64,000 nt of DNA from Stenotrophomonas maltophilia (GTDB taxonomy: Bacteria > Pseudomonadota > Gammaproteobacteria > Xanthomonadales > Xanthomonadaceae), in the NCBI RefSeq assembly GCF_003205835.1, contig NZ_CP029773.1:3380501-3444500 (forward strand). Direction: 5' to 3'. Below, in pieces: positions 27,734 through 37,913 of this stretch. Each line of letters starts with the position of its first letter. The stretch's first letter is position 1. Position numbers and translations under genes: made by a program. The notes below the pieces were generated by a model that did no database searches, was not told the origin of the DNA, and saw only the letters and a list, made by a program, of their open reading frames with translations.

Positions 27734-29752
27734 TCAACGGGCGCTGTCGACCACGGTGGCCGACACGGTCGGCACCGCGTCGGCATCCTCGGTGATCTGG
27801 CGCGGGGCCGGTTCGGCCACGGCCACGCCCAGGTAGCGCTGCATCAGCTCCTGCACGATCGGGCTCTTGCCGGCGAAGCCTTCGATCGACTTGCCCAGCG
27901 AAACCGCCTTGACCAGATTCTCGAACATGCCGCCGTCGCCGCCGACCAGATCGATGTCGGCATTGCGCAGCGCACTGGCGATGACGTTGGCGTTCTCGCG
28001 CGAGACTTCCTTGCCGGCTTCGATCGAGGCCAGCGCCTGCTTCAGGCTGTTGTCCAGCATCATGCGGAACTCTTCGTGGCCACGTGCCTGGTCGCTCAGC
28101 GAGGCGATGGCCTCGAACTTGCGCACCAGGCCTTCGGCCTCGGCCAGCAGCTTCTTCTGCACCACGCCGGCTTCGGCATTGCCCAGCGATTCGGTGGCGG
28201 TGGCACGGGCCAGGCCCATCTTCTCCTCGCCCTGTGCCTGCGCCTGCAGGGTCTGCGCCAGCACCTGGGCCTCGTTGCTGCCCTGCTTCAGGCTGGCTTC
28301 GGCCTTGGCCTCGATCACGCGGGCCTCGGCGATGCCGACCTTCTCGATGGCCAGCGCGGAGGCTTCACGCACCTGCGCTTCGGCCAGGCCCGGCGCGGCC
28401 TGCTCGGCGCGCAGTGCGTCGGCCAGCAGTCGCTTGGCTTCGGCCTGCTTGCCGGCCGCTTCGTGTTCGGCCTGGGCCAGCGTGGTCAGTTCCACCGCGC
28501 GGTGCTTGGAGGCGGTTTCGCGTGCCTGCGCTTCCTTCACCTCGCGCACCAGCGATTCCTGCGCCTTGGCTTCGGCTTCCAGGATCAGCACCTGCTTCTG
28601 GCGGTCGGCCTCGGAGACCTCGCGCACTTCCTTGATGCGCTCCTCTTCCTGGGCCACGGTCTTGTCGATGGAGATGCGTTCGCGGGTGATGTTGGCCACA
28701 TCCATCTTGCCCTGCTCGACCACCTTGTCGCGCTCCACGCCCTGCAGCTGCACTTCGCGGTCGGTGGTGACCTGCTCCAGCTGGCGCGCGCGCTCCACGC
28801 GCTCGGCCTCGATGGCCACGGCGCGCTGGCGGTTCTGCTCGGCCACTTCCACTTCGCGCAGGCGGTTCTGGTCGCGGATCTCGATCAGCTGCTGTGCTTC
28901 GATGCGGGCGTTCTCGGACAGCTGGCGCTGTTCTTCCTGCACCTTGGCGGTCTCGGCTTCCTCGCGGGCACGGATGGTCTCGATCTCGCGCTTCTGGCGT
29001 GCTTCGGCTTCGGCCTGCTGGCGTTCCAGCGCCAGCAGCGCTTCACGTGCCTCCACATTCTTCTTGGTGATGGCGAGCTTTTCGTTCTGTTCCAGCTCGT
29101 TGGTCACCACGTTCTGCGCGGCGGTCAGCTCGGTGATCTTGCGGATGCCCTGCGCGTCGAGAATGTTGAACTGGTCCAGCAGCGACTTCGGCGTCTGCTC
29201 CAGGTAGTCGATCGCCACGTCTTCCAGCACGTAGCCATTGAGGTCGTTGCCGATCACCGCGATGATCTCGTCGCGGAATTCCTGGCGCTTCTCGAACAGT
29301 TCGGTGAAGTCGAACTTCTTGCCAACCGTCTTCAGCGCTTCGGAGAACTTGGCGTTGAACAGCTCATCGACGGCGTGCTTGTCCGACGCACGGTCGGCAC
29401 CGATGGCCTTGGCCACGCGCAGCACGTCGGCCTGGGTCTCGTTGACCCGCAGGTAGAAGGCCACGGCGATGTCGGCACGCATGTTGTCGCGGCAGATCAG
29501 GCCCTCCTTGCCGCGGCGATCGATCTGCAGGGTGATCAGGCTGATCCGCATCAGCTCGGCGCGGTACAGCACCGGGATGATCAGTGCGCCAGTGAAATGC
29601 ACCTTGGGCGTGGAGCTCATGTCGTTGACGATCAGGGCCACACCCTGGTCGACCTTGCGGTAGAAGGCCTTGAACAGGCCGGCCAGGCCGAGCAGGCCGA
29701 CCAGCAGGACCACCACGCCGATCAGGAAGGGGGCCATGGTTGCCAATGTCAT
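27734..29752 (-). CDS. Flotillin-family SPFH protein, YqiK-like
   Basis: A 672-residue band-7/SPFH protein. One N-terminal membrane segment (about residues 8-28) is followed by the SPFH domain (about 30-220; VALIVNDMSS, RRGKEGLICRDNM, ADIAVAFYLRVNE) and a long Ala/Glu-rich coiled coil (about 225-560) with the repeated EA patterns of flotillins, then a C-terminal globular tail. Bacterial flotillins scaffold membrane microdomains and oligomerise into large cages. It starts at ATG 29750-29752 overlapping the stop of the YqiJ-like gene (TGATG). The yqiJ-yqiK pair is also adjacent in E. coli. Here it is followed after 85 nt by the giant ATPase. Confidence 0.93.
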   Translation of the reverse strand: MTLATMAPFLIGVVVLLVGLLGLAGLFKAFYRKVDQGVALIVNDMSSTPKVHFTGALIIPVLYRAELMRISLITLQIDRRGKEGLICRDNMRADIAVAFYLRVNETQADVLRVAKAIGADRASDKHAVDELFNAKFSEALKTVGKKFDFTELFEKRQEFRDEIIAVIGNDLNGYVLEDVAIDYLEQTPKSLLDQFNILDAQGIRKITELTAAQNVVTNELEQNEKLAITKKNVEAREALLALERQQAEAEARQKREIETIRAREEAETAKVQEEQRQLSENARIEAQQLIEIRDQNRLREVEVAEQNRQRAVAIEAERVERARQLEQVTTDREVQLQGVERDKVVEQGKMDVANITRERISIDKTVAQEEERIKEVREVSEADRQKQVLILEAEAKAQESLVREVKEAQARETASKHRAVELTTLAQAEHEAAGKQAEAKRLLADALRAEQAAPGLAEAQVREASALAIEKVGIAEARVIEAKAEASLKQGSNEAQVLAQTLQAQAQGEEKMGLARATATESLGNAEAGVVQKKLLAEAEGLVRKFEAIASLSDQARGHEEFRMMLDNSLKQALASIEAGKEVSRENANVIASALRNADIDLVGGDGGMFENLVKAVSLGKSIEGFAGKSPIVQELMQRYLGVAVAEPAPRQITEDADAVPTVSATVVDSAR

Positions 29753-30426
29753 CAGTGATTCTCCTTGTTGCCCGGAAGCAGGTTGTCCTGGAAATCGAGG
29801 GCGACCGCATCAGCGCGGACCACCCGGTAATAGTGTTGTTCGGCCATGTGCTCGACCAGCACGATGCGCTCGCCACGCTGCAGTTCGATGTCGCTGCGCA
29901 CCTGCAGCACCAGCCCGGCACCACCGTCGTCGAAGGTGGCGTGACCGCTGCGGGCATCCACCCTGGGCGAGGCGACCACGCCGGTCCGTCCCAGCAGCGA
30001 GGCCTGCGCCACTGGTCGCAGGCGCAGCAGGAACCGGCGGATGGGCCGCAGCAGCAGCGCAGTGACCGGCACCGCTGGCAACGGCGCCAGCACGGCCACG
30101 ACCGCGCCGATCGACCAGCGCAGCAGGTCGGGCAGCGGCAGCAGCACGAACAGATGGATGAAATAGGTGACGATCCAGGCGAAGAAGCCCAGCAGCGTCA
30201 CCACCAGCATGAGCGGCACCCCGCCCAGGCCCCAGCGCGCCAGCAGCGCGGACAGGCCCTGCAGGTCGTGGTGATCGCCATGCAGCGCACCATCGGCGCC
30301 GGCATCGCCGAACCCGTCATCGACCAGGCCGAACGCCGCCAGCGCCCAATACAGCACCGCCACCGCCAGCACGATGCTGTACGGCAGGGTCGGGAAACCG
30401 AACACGACGGTGAGGAATTCCTGCAT
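29752..30426 (-). CDS. YqiJ-like (NfeD-related) inner-membrane protein
   Basis: A 224-residue protein with about three to four hydrophobic segments in the first 125 residues (including LPYSIVLAVAVLYWALAAF and VPLMLVVTLLGFFAWIVTYF) and a C-terminal beta-rich OB-fold-like domain (GRTGVVASPRVDARSGHA, GERIVLVEHM) as in YqiJ and NfeD proteins. Such proteins are partner genes of SPFH/flotillin proteins. The start is well supported: AGGAAGG 7 nt upstream of ATG 30424-30426. It is the first gene of the five-gene block and overlaps the flotillin start, consistent with a complex of the two. Confidence 0.88.
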   Translation of the reverse strand: MQEFLTVVFGFPTLPYSIVLAVAVLYWALAAFGLVDDGFGDAGADGALHGDHHDLQGLSALLARWGLGGVPLMLVVTLLGFFAWIVTYFIHLFVLLPLPDLLRWSIGAVVAVLAPLPAVPVTALLLRPIRRFLLRLRPVAQASLLGRTGVVASPRVDARSGHATFDDGGAGLVLQVRSDIELQRGERIVLVEHMAEQHYYRVVRADAVALDFQDNLLPGNKENH

Positions 30427-30529
30427 CGCTTTGCCTTCCTGGGCAGTGGGCGGTGTTCGCCCGTTCGGGACGCGCAGAGCGCGCCCCGTCGATCCCCGCG
30501 CCGGCCCTCTTGGCAGGCGCGTTGGCTCC

Positions 30530-30559
30530 ATCCTATGTGAAGAATGCGTGCAGGCTCAA
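30530..30559 (-). promoter_or_regulatory. Candidate promoter of the YqiJ/flotillin/ATPase/TelA block
   Basis: On the minus strand TTGAGC (30559-30554) and TAGGAT (30535-30530) are separated by 18 nt; each matches 4 of 6 positions of the sigma-70 consensus. They lie in the 168-nt gap between the trpF stop and the first gene of the block, the only sizeable gap upstream of it. Found by eye, so moderate support only. Confidence 0.35.
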
Positions 30560-30594
30560 ATCCGGCCGCAAATCACGACAAAGGGTGACGCGTA

Positions 30595-31251
30595 TCACTC
30601 CAGAACCGTGCAGTCCGCGCGGCGCACTTCTTCGACGAAGGTGCGCATCTTGTACCCGTCCTTGATGCCCGGCTCCAGCTCGATGCCACTGGAGACGTCC
30701 ACGCCCCACGGCAGCGTGGCCAGGACGGCGTCATAGACGTTTTCCGGGTTCAGGCCACCGGCCAGCAGGAACGGCCGGTGCAACCCGGTCGGAATGCGGC
30801 CCCAGTCGAACGCTACGCCGGTACCGCCACCACCACCCGGTGCGTGGCTGTCGAACAGGAAGCCAGCGGCGCTGGGATAGCGCAGCTGCAGGGTGCGGGC
30901 GTTGACCTCTTCACGCCCGCCCATGGCGATCGCCTTCAGGTAGGGCATGTTGAAGCTGCGGCAGAAGCTCTCGTCTTCCTCGCCATGGAACTGCAGCAGG
31001 GTCGGACGCACCGTGCGCAGCACCTCGCGCACCTCTTCCTTGCTGTTGTTGCGGAACAGCGCCACCACGTCGACCATCGGCGCGATCGCCTGGCGCATCG
31101 CGCGGGCCTCGGCCGGCGCGACCCGGCGGCTGCTCTCGCGGGCAAAGATGAAGCCCACCGCGTCCACGCCCAGTTCACCGGCCAGGCGGACATCGCCGGC
31201 ACGGGTCATGCCACAGAACTTGATGCGTGTACGGTAGTAGGAGCGGCTCAT
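30595..31251 (-). CDS. trpF: Phosphoribosylanthranilate isomerase
   Basis: A 218-residue TIM-barrel enzyme of tryptophan synthesis that converts N-(5-phosphoribosyl)anthranilate to the ribulose form. The catalytic Cys is in IKFCGMTR near residue 13, and the catalytic Asp lies in the [12 protein letters not shown] segment; [10 protein letters not shown] and GVDVSSGIE form the phosphate site. ATG 31249-31251 overlaps the truA stop by ATGA. In many relatives trpF is directly followed by trpB and trpA; here 11 kb separates them, filled mainly by the YqiJ-to-TelA block. Confidence 0.96.
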   Translation of the reverse strand: MSRSYYRTRIKFCGMTRAGDVRLAGELGVDAVGFIFARESSRRVAPAEARAMRQAIAPMVDVVALFRNNSKEEVREVLRTVRPTLLQFHGEEDESFCRSFNMPYLKAIAMGGREEVNARTLQLRYPSAAGFLFDSHAPGGGGGTGVAFDWGRIPTGLHRPFLLAGGLNPENVYDAVLATLPWGVDVSSGIELEPGIKDGYKMRTFVEEVRRADCTVLE

Positions 31252-32018
31252 AGCGTGACCTCGGCGGGCAGATGCCAGTTGTCGGGGTACAGGGGCCCAA
31301 GGAACACCAGGCCCTGCGGCGGTGCGGTGGGGCCAGCTACGGTGCGATCGCGCCCGGCCAGCAGTTCGGCGATCCATTCCACCGGCTTTTCGCCGCTGCC
31401 CACCAGGATCAACGATCCGACGATATTGCGGACCATGTGATGAAGGAATGCATTGCCCTGCACGGCGACCTCGATCACCTCGCCCTGGCGGCTGACCTGC
31501 AGTGACTGCAGTTCACGCCGGGCATGCAGCGCCTGGCACTGCACCGAACGGAACGCGCTGAAGTCGTTCTCGCCGAGCAGGGCCTGGCCGGCCGCATGCA
31601 TCAGGGTCTCGTCCAGCGCCCGGCGCTCCCAGCTGAGGGTCTGGCGCTCCAGCGCCGGCCGCACTTCACGGTTGAGCAGGCGGTAGCGGTAGCGACGCGC
31701 ACGCGCCGAGAAACGGGCATGGAAATCATCGGCCACCGGCACGCACCAACGCACTGCGATCGAGCGCGGCAGGCGGGTGGTGGTACCCAGCATCCAGGCG
31801 CGCGGATCGCGCACCACGTCGGTATCGAAGTGGACGACCTGGCATTGGCCATGCACACCGGCATCGGTGCGGCCGGCACAGACCACCTGCAGTGGCGCGT
31901 CGGCCACCGACGACAGGGCCTGCTCGAGGCTGGCCTGCACGCTGGGACCGCCCTCGCCCAGGTTCTGCCAGCCCCTGAAATCGCTGCCGTCGTACTCGAC
32001 GCCAAGCGCGTAACGCAT
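31248..32018 (-). CDS. truA: tRNA pseudouridine(38-40) synthase
   Basis: A 256-residue pseudouridine synthase that modifies positions 38-40 in the anticodon arm of many tRNAs. The catalytic aspartate is Asp52 in GRTDAGVHG; the start [18 protein letters not shown] and the segment [18 protein letters not shown] are family signatures. Length is typical. It overlaps trpF by 4 nt and lies 31 nt downstream of the VOC gene, part of the fimV-truA-trpF run. Confidence 0.97.
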   Translation of the reverse strand: MRYALGVEYDGSDFRGWQNLGEGGPSVQASLEQALSSVADAPLQVVCAGRTDAGVHGQCQVVHFDTDVVRDPRAWMLGTTTRLPRSIAVRWCVPVADDFHARFSARARRYRYRLLNREVRPALERQTLSWERRALDETLMHAAGQALLGENDFSAFRSVQCQALHARRELQSLQVSRQGEVIEVAVQGNAFLHHMVRNIVGSLILVGSGEKPVEWIAELLAGRDRTVAGPTAPPQGLVFLGPLYPDNWHLPAEVTL

Positions 32019-32049
32019 GTGCTACCTCGATGTTGCGGGTGGGCGGCGC

Positions 32050-32412
32050 TCAGGCCGGATCGCGTTCGGACCAGACCGCCAGTTCGTTGCCACCGGGCTC
32101 GACGAACTGGAAGCGGCTGCCGCCGGGGAAAGAAAACACCGGGCGCACGATCTCGCCGCCGGCATCACGCACCGCCGCCTCGATCGGCGCCAACTGGTCG
32201 GCGTACAGCACCAGCAAAGCCGCGCCGCTGTCACTGGCCCGTTGCGGCTGGCCGCGGAAGAAGCCGCCCTGCAGGCGGCCATCGTCGAAAGCGGTGTAGT
32301 CGCTGCCATAGTCGACGAACGACCAGCCGAACACCTTCTCGAGAAAGGCGCGGCTGGCGGCCGGATCACTGGAGGCGAACTCAACGTAGTCGATGCGGCG
32401 CTCGCGGCTCAT
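32050..32412 (-). CDS. VOC-family (glyoxalase/bleomycin-resistance fold) protein
   Basis: A 120-residue single-module vicinal-oxygen-chelate protein. It starts with the usual IDYVEFASSDPAASRAFLEKVFGW and ends with the matching RFQFVEPGGNELAVWSE. The motif glutamate in EPGGNELAVW is kept but the first-position metal residue is not obvious, so enzymatic activity is uncertain; many relatives are annotated only as VOC family. AAGGA 7 nt before ATG 32410-32412 supports this start over a GTG at 32442. It sits between fimV and truA on the same strand. Confidence 0.85.
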   Translation of the reverse strand: MSRERRIDYVEFASSDPAASRAFLEKVFGWSFVDYGSDYTAFDDGRLQGGFFRGQPQRASDSGAALLVLYADQLAPIEAAVRDAGGEIVRPVFSFPGGSRFQFVEPGGNELAVWSERDPA

Positions 32413-32438
32413 GGCACGGTCCTTGTCGGCAGGTTCGG

Positions 32439-34487
32439 TCACGGCAGGCGCGCCAGCAATTCGCGCGCCTGTGCCTGGCTGTGCAGGTCGCCGCCTTCTG
32501 CGACCTCCAGCAGCAGGGTACGCGCAGTCTGCGCGTCGCCCAGGTCGAGATAGGCGATGGCCAGCTCCAGGCGCTCCTGGCCCGCACGGGGCGACCAGCC
32601 AGCGTCGGTGCCCGCCGCCGCGGTGATCGGCGCGGCATCCTCGTGATGCGGGGCATCGATGCCGTCGCGGTCGATGGGCGCCTGATCGATGGCATCGACC
32701 GGAGCGTCGACGTCATGCGTTTCTGCCGGCAGATCGAACACGCCACGGAACTGCGGTTGCTGTTCGGCATGCAGCGCATAGTCCGGCACACCGATGTCGG
32801 CCGGGGCTTCCGGTGCAATCGGTTCATCCTGCACCGGCTCGACGACGACACCCTCGCCGCTGGCGGTCGCGGGTTCGTCCCAGCGCGGCAGATCGGTCAC
32901 CGCCTCGGGCAGTACGACCACGTCTTCGTCACGCAGCGAGTCAGCCCGCCACTCGGGCGGCGCCATGGGGTCGGTGATCGGATCGACTGCGGCTTCGGCC
33001 TGCACCTCGGGCTCGCTCGCCCAGGCCGGCATCGCCGGCTCGTGGCGGCCGCCATCGGCTACCGCCGACGACCATGAAGACTGCTCGGCCAGCGTATCCA
33101 ACGCCGCGCCCGCCGGCACCGCAGCCGTCAGGCCCGCGGCATCGTCTTCTTCACGCAGCGGCGGCAGCGGCGACGGCTTGCGACGGCGCAGCAGCCAGGC
33201 CGCACCGGCCGCCAGCAGCAGCACCGGCAGGCCCAGCCAGTACCACGGCGTCACCGCGTCACGGGCCCCCGGGGCCTGCGCCAGTCGCTGCTGCGCGGCC
33301 GCCAGGTCGTTGTCCTTCATCGCGATCAGCGACTGCTGCTGTTCCTTCAGCTTCTCCAGATCGGCCACGCGCTGCTTCAGCTCGCCGATCTCGGCATCGC
33401 GGGTGGCGATGTCTTCACGCGCCTGGCGCAGTTGTTCGTTGCCCAGCATGTCACCCTCGCTGCCGGCAGCGGTGCCGGTGGTTGTGCCCGCATGCGCGGC
33501 GTCGGACGCCAGCGCCGGAGCGATCTCAAGTCGTGCGCCATTGGCCGCAGCCGGGGAAGAAGCGCTCGTGGTTGCCGCCCTGGCGACCGGTGCGACCGTT
33601 CCCGCCGGCTGCGGAACGGTACGTGCCTGCCGCCATTGCGCGGCGTGCTCGCGCACCAGCGCAGCGGCCTCCGCCGCATCCACGGCGGCCAGCGCATCGC
33701 TGCCCGGCACACGCAGCACCGCGCCCTGCTTGAGTAGGTTGACGTTGCCACGGATGAAGGCTTCGGGATTGGCTCGCAGCAGGGCGATCATCGCGCGGTC
33801 GCGGCTGACCTGGTTGCCGCGCGCCACCGCACTGGCGATCTGCGAAAGGGTCTGACCGCGCTGCACGGTGATGCTGCCATCAACCGGAGTGGCCGCTACC
33901 GGTGCAGGTGCCGCACGCGGCCGTGCCGGTGCCGGTGGTGTCGCTGCAGCGGCACGGGTCGGCACATCGGGCGCCTCCGTTGCAGACACGGGCGCCGGCT
34001 CGCGGGCAATCGTGTTGGAAAGCGTGCCTGCCGGGGCAACGATCTCCGGTTCGGTTACTGCCAGCGCACTGGACGGTGCATCAACCAGCGCCGAATACTC
34101 GCGCACCAGCCGGCCCTGGCCCCAGTCGGCCTCGATCAGGAAGCTCAGCGACGGGGTCTCGACCGGCGCCTGCGAAGTCACCCGCACCACCGCCCTGCCC
34201 TGCGCATTGCGGGTCAGTTCGAACTGCAGTTCGCTGACCAGCCCGGTCGGCCGCTGCAGGCCGACACGCTCGAAGGTGACCGGTGAGGCCAGCGCGACGC
34301 GCAGGTTCTCCAGCTCGGACGGATCGGCCGAGACCACCGGGATTTCGGCCAGCAACGGCTGGCCCGGCTTGGATAGGACCCGGATGTCACCCAGGCCCAG
34401 GGCAAACGCCGAACTGCTGGCCAGGGCCAGCAGCGCGGCGGAAAGATAGCTGAGCGGGCGCTTTGCGCCCTTGGCCCGTTTATTCAT
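32439..34487 (-). CDS. fimV: FimV-like polar hub / type IV pilus assembly protein
   Basis: A 682-residue inner-membrane protein. It has a signal peptide (to about residue 30, SSSAFA), a FimV N-terminal domain (LGLGDIRVLSKPGQPLLAEIP), a periplasmic LysM-like peptidoglycan-binding segment near residues 200-260 (VQRGQTLSQIASAVARG), a coiled coil, one transmembrane helix (LGLPVLLLAAGAAWLL) and an acidic cytoplasmic tail ending in a TPR-like FimV C-terminal domain (RLELAIAYLDLGDAQTARTL). In Pseudomonas FimV organises the cell pole and type IV pilus function. ATG 34485-34487 gives the signal peptide directly. It lies between asd and the VOC gene, an order shared with Pseudomonas (asd-fimV-truA). 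Confidence 0.9.
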   Translation of the reverse strand: MNKRAKGAKRPLSYLSAALLALASSSAFALGLGDIRVLSKPGQPLLAEIPVVSADPSELENLRVALASPVTFERVGLQRPTGLVSELQFELTRNAQGRAVVRVTSQAPVETPSLSFLIEADWGQGRLVREYSALVDAPSSALAVTEPEIVAPAGTLSNTIAREPAPVSATEAPDVPTRAAAATPPAPARPRAAPAPVAATPVDGSITVQRGQTLSQIASAVARGNQVSRDRAMIALLRANPEAFIRGNVNLLKQGAVLRVPGSDALAAVDAAEAAALVREHAAQWRQARTVPQPAGTVAPVARAATTSASSPAAANGARLEIAPALASDAAHAGTTTGTAAGSEGDMLGNEQLRQAREDIATRDAEIGELKQRVADLEKLKEQQQSLIAMKDNDLAAAQQRLAQAPGARDAVTPWYWLGLPVLLLAAGAAWLLRRRKPSPLPPLREEDDAAGLTAAVPAGAALDTLAEQSSWSSAVADGGRHEPAMPAWASEPEVQAEAAVDPITDPMAPPEWRADSLRDEDVVVLPEAVTDLPRWDEPATASGEGVVVEPVQDEPIAPEAPADIGVPDYALHAEQQPQFRGVFDLPAETHDVDAPVDAIDQAPIDRDGIDAPHHEDAAPITAAAGTDAGWSPRAGQERLELAIAYLDLGDAQTARTLLLEVAEGGDLHSQAQARELLARLP

Positions 34488-34504
34488 GGGCGACACTATA
34501 AAGC

Positions 34505-34648
34505 GTGCGGACCAAGGTCCGCACCCACCGGAAAGACCCTTGAGGTAGTGCCGGCCGCTGGCCGGCAATCCCTTCAGCTGGTGGATCAGGGCAATGCCGG
34601 CCAGCGGCCGGCACTACCGACAAGCAGTCGAGCATGGCTCGACGCTAC
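34505..34648. repeat. Palindrome cluster with a SMAG inverted dimer between fimV and asd
   Basis: The 172-bp gap holds several hairpins. GTGCGGACC/GGTCCGCAC lies at 34505-34524. A full SMAG dimer follows, with GTAGTGCCGGCCGCTGGCCG starting at 34545 and its inverted copy ending in GCACTAC at 34617. A third unit of another subfamily, read on the minus strand as GTAGCGTCGAGCCATGCTCG, is at 34626-34648. Nothing else is visible in the gap; asd and fimV probably need promoter signals within or beside these repeats. Confidence 0.85.
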
Positions 34649-34659
34649 ATAACCGGAGA

Positions 34660-35688
<1,029 letters not shown>

Positions 35689-35779
35689 GGGGGAAACTCT
35701 CACGAAAACGGGGATGGGAAAAAACACGCACGACAGCTGGGTTCGGGGAACCTCCTCAAGCGGGGCGCGCGGAGGTTCC

Positions 35780-36817
35780 CTATCGTTTCCCGGTTTTTTT
35801 GCCCAGAGTCACGCGCGCGGCCATCACCGCGTCAGCGTTGATCGCGCTCGGCATGCGCGACGGGCCGCCGTCCAGGCCGAGCCCGGCAACCAGATTATCC
35901 ACGGCCAGCTGTACCATCGCCGTGCGCGTAGCCAGCGAGGCGCTGCCGATGTGCGGAGTGAGCACGACGTTGCGCAGCGCCAGCAGCTCCGGACGCACCG
36001 TCGGCTCGCCCTCGTAGACATCCAGGCCGGCAGCGGCCAGCCGGCCGTGGGCCAGCGCGTCAGCCAGCGCCAGCTCGTCGACGATGCCGCCGCGGGCGAT
36101 GTTCACCAGGGTGGCTGACGGCTTCATCTTCGCCAGCGCCGCCGCATCGATGATGTGATGCGAGGCCGGGGTGTAGGGCAGCACGGTGACCAGGTGGTCG
36201 GACTGCGCCAGCAGCGTGTCCAGGTCCACGTAGGTCGCGCCAAGCGCCGCCTCGGTATCGGCCGGCAACCTCGAACGGTTGTGGTACAGCACCTTCATGC
36301 CGAACCCGTGTGCACCGCGGCGTGCGATGCCCTGGCCGATGCGGCCCATGCCGAGGATGCCCAGCGTGCTGCCATGGACATCCGCGCCCAGCATGGTCTG
36401 GAACGACCACTGCTGCCACTGGCCTTCGCGCAGCCAGCGCTCGGACTCGGTGATCCGGCGCGCAGTGGCCATCAGCAACGAGAAGCCGAGATCGGCGGTG
36501 GTTTCAGTCAGGACGTCCGGCGTGTTGCTGGCCAGGATACCGACCGCACTGAGCGCGTCGACATCCAGGTTGTTGTAGCCGACACCGACATTGGCGATCA
36601 CCTGCAACTGCGCGGCATCGGCCACCTGCGCTGCGCCGATGCGCTCGTTGAGGGTGATGATGGCGCCGTCGGCGCTGGCCAGCTGCTCGGCGATCTGCTC
36701 GGGCGACCAGGCGGTGACGGTGTCGGTGCTGCGCAGCTGCACGCGATCGCGCAGCGGCGCGATGGCCGCGTCGATCAGCGGCTGGCTCACCCACACGGTC
36801 GGCCGCGTGTCAGCCAT
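35780..36817 (-). CDS. D-2-hydroxyacid dehydrogenase (glyoxylate/hydroxypyruvate reductase-like)
   Basis: A 345-residue NAD(P)-dependent dehydrogenase of the D-isomer 2-hydroxyacid family. The nucleotide-binding motif [15 protein letters not shown] lies near residues 150-165; catalytic Arg is in [10 protein letters not shown], Glu in DVYEGEP and His in TPHIGSA. The Arg after the glycine motif region (YHNRSR) favours NADPH, suggesting a glyoxylate or 2-ketogluconate reductase, but the substrate is not determined. It overlaps aroC by 8 nt, so it is translated with it. About 90 nt separate it from asd. Confidence 0.9.
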   Translation of the reverse strand: MADTRPTVWVSQPLIDAAIAPLRDRVQLRSTDTVTAWSPEQIAEQLASADGAIITLNERIGAAQVADAAQLQVIANVGVGYNNLDVDALSAVGILASNTPDVLTETTADLGFSLLMATARRITESERWLREGQWQQWSFQTMLGADVHGSTLGILGMGRIGQGIARRGAHGFGMKVLYHNRSRLPADTEAALGATYVDLDTLLAQSDHLVTVLPYTPASHHIIDAAALAKMKPSATLVNIARGGIVDELALADALAHGRLAAAGLDVYEGEPTVRPELLALRNVVLTPHIGSASLATRTAMVQLAVDNLVAGLGLDGGPSRMPSAINADAVMAARVTLGKKTGKR

Positions 36818-37913
36818 CGATCTGCCCGGGAATGCGCGGGGTGATCGTGCCGACATCGCCGCACTGCGCGCGATGGCGCAGCGCCTGGTCCATCAGCACC
36901 ATCGCCACCATCGCCTCGGCGATCGGGGTGGCGCGGATGCCGACGCAGGGATCGTGGCGACCGGTGGTGACCACCTCCACCACGTTGCCGGCGGTATCCA
37001 GCGACGGGCCCGGCAGGCGCAGGCTGGAGGTCGGCTTCAACGCGATCGAGGCGACCACCGGCTGGCCGGTGGAAATGCCGCCAAGGATGCCGCCGGCATG
37101 GTTGCTGGCGAAGCCCTGTGGGGTCAGCAGGTCGCGATGTTCGGTGCCCTTCTGTGCGGCGCTGGCGAAACCGTCGCCGATCTCAACGCCCTTCACCGCG
37201 TTGATGCTCATCAGCGCGGCGGCCAGTTCGCCATCGAGCTTGCCGTAGATCGGCTCGCCCCAGCCCGGCGGCACGTTGTCGGCCACCACGTCCACGCGCG
37301 CACCGACCGAATCACCGGACTTGCGCAACGCATCCATGTACGCCTCCAGCTCGGGCACCTGTGCGGCGTGCGGCCAGAAGAACGGATTGTCTTCCACCGC
37401 CGACCAGTCGAAACCGGCCGGGGTGATGTCGCCCAGCTGCGACAGGTAGCCGCGCACGGTCACGCCGAAGCGCTCGGCCAGCCATTTCTTGGCGACCACG
37501 CCGGCGGCCACGCGCATGGTGGTCTCGCGCGCGGAAGAACGACCGCCACCGCGCGGGTCGCGGATGCCGTACTTGTGCCAGTAGCTGTAGTCGGCATGGC
37601 CCGGCCGGAACTGCTGGCCGATGTTGGCGTAGTCCTTGCTGCGCTGGTCGGTGTTGCGGATCAGCAGGGCGATCGGCGTGCCGGTGGTCAGGCCCTCGTA
37701 CACGCCGGACAGGATCTCGACCTCGTCCGCCTCGCGGCGGGCCGAGGTGTGCCGGCTCTTGCCGGTAGCGCGACGCTGCAGGTCGTGGGCGAATTCGGCC
37801 GCGTCCAGCGCCAGCCCCGGAGGGCAGCCATCGATCACGCAGCCGATGGCCGGCCCGTGCGACTCGCCGAACGTGGTGACGGTGAACAGCTTGCCGAACG
37901 AATTGGAACTCAC
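36810..37913 (-). CDS. aroC: Chorismate synthase
   Basis: A 367-residue enzyme that makes chorismate from 5-enolpyruvylshikimate 3-phosphate with reduced FMN, the branch point to aromatic amino acids. Signatures are [18 protein letters not shown] near the N-terminus, [17 protein letters not shown] in the middle and [16 protein letters not shown] near the C-terminus. The start is GTG 37911-37913 ([19 protein letters not shown]), overlapping the prmB stop as GTGA. The prmB-aroC order is common in gammaproteobacteria. Confidence 0.97.
   Translation of the reverse strand: MSSNSFGKLFTVTTFGESHGPAIGCVIDGCPPGLALDAAEFAHDLQRRATGKSRHTSARREADEVEILSGVYEGLTTGTPIALLIRNTDQRSKDYANIGQQFRPGHADYSYWHKYGIRDPRGGGRSSARETTMRVAAGVVAKKWLAERFGVTVRGYLSQLGDITPAGFDWSAVEDNPFFWPHAAQVPELEAYMDALRKSGDSVGARVDVVADNVPPGWGEPIYGKLDGELAAALMSINAVKGVEIGDGFASAAQKGTEHRDLLTPQGFASNHAGGILGGISTGQPVVASIALKPTSSLRLPGPSLDTAGNVVEVVTTGRHDPCVGIRATPIAEAMVAMVLMDQALRHRAQCGDVGTITPRIPGQIDG

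Noticed and set aside
21622..27795. Long plus-strand frames (21622-24018, 24049-25509, 26029-27795) opposite the giant ATPase gene
   Set aside because: Antisense shadows. The minus-strand frame has Walker motifs and continuous good coding sequence over 5.4 kb.
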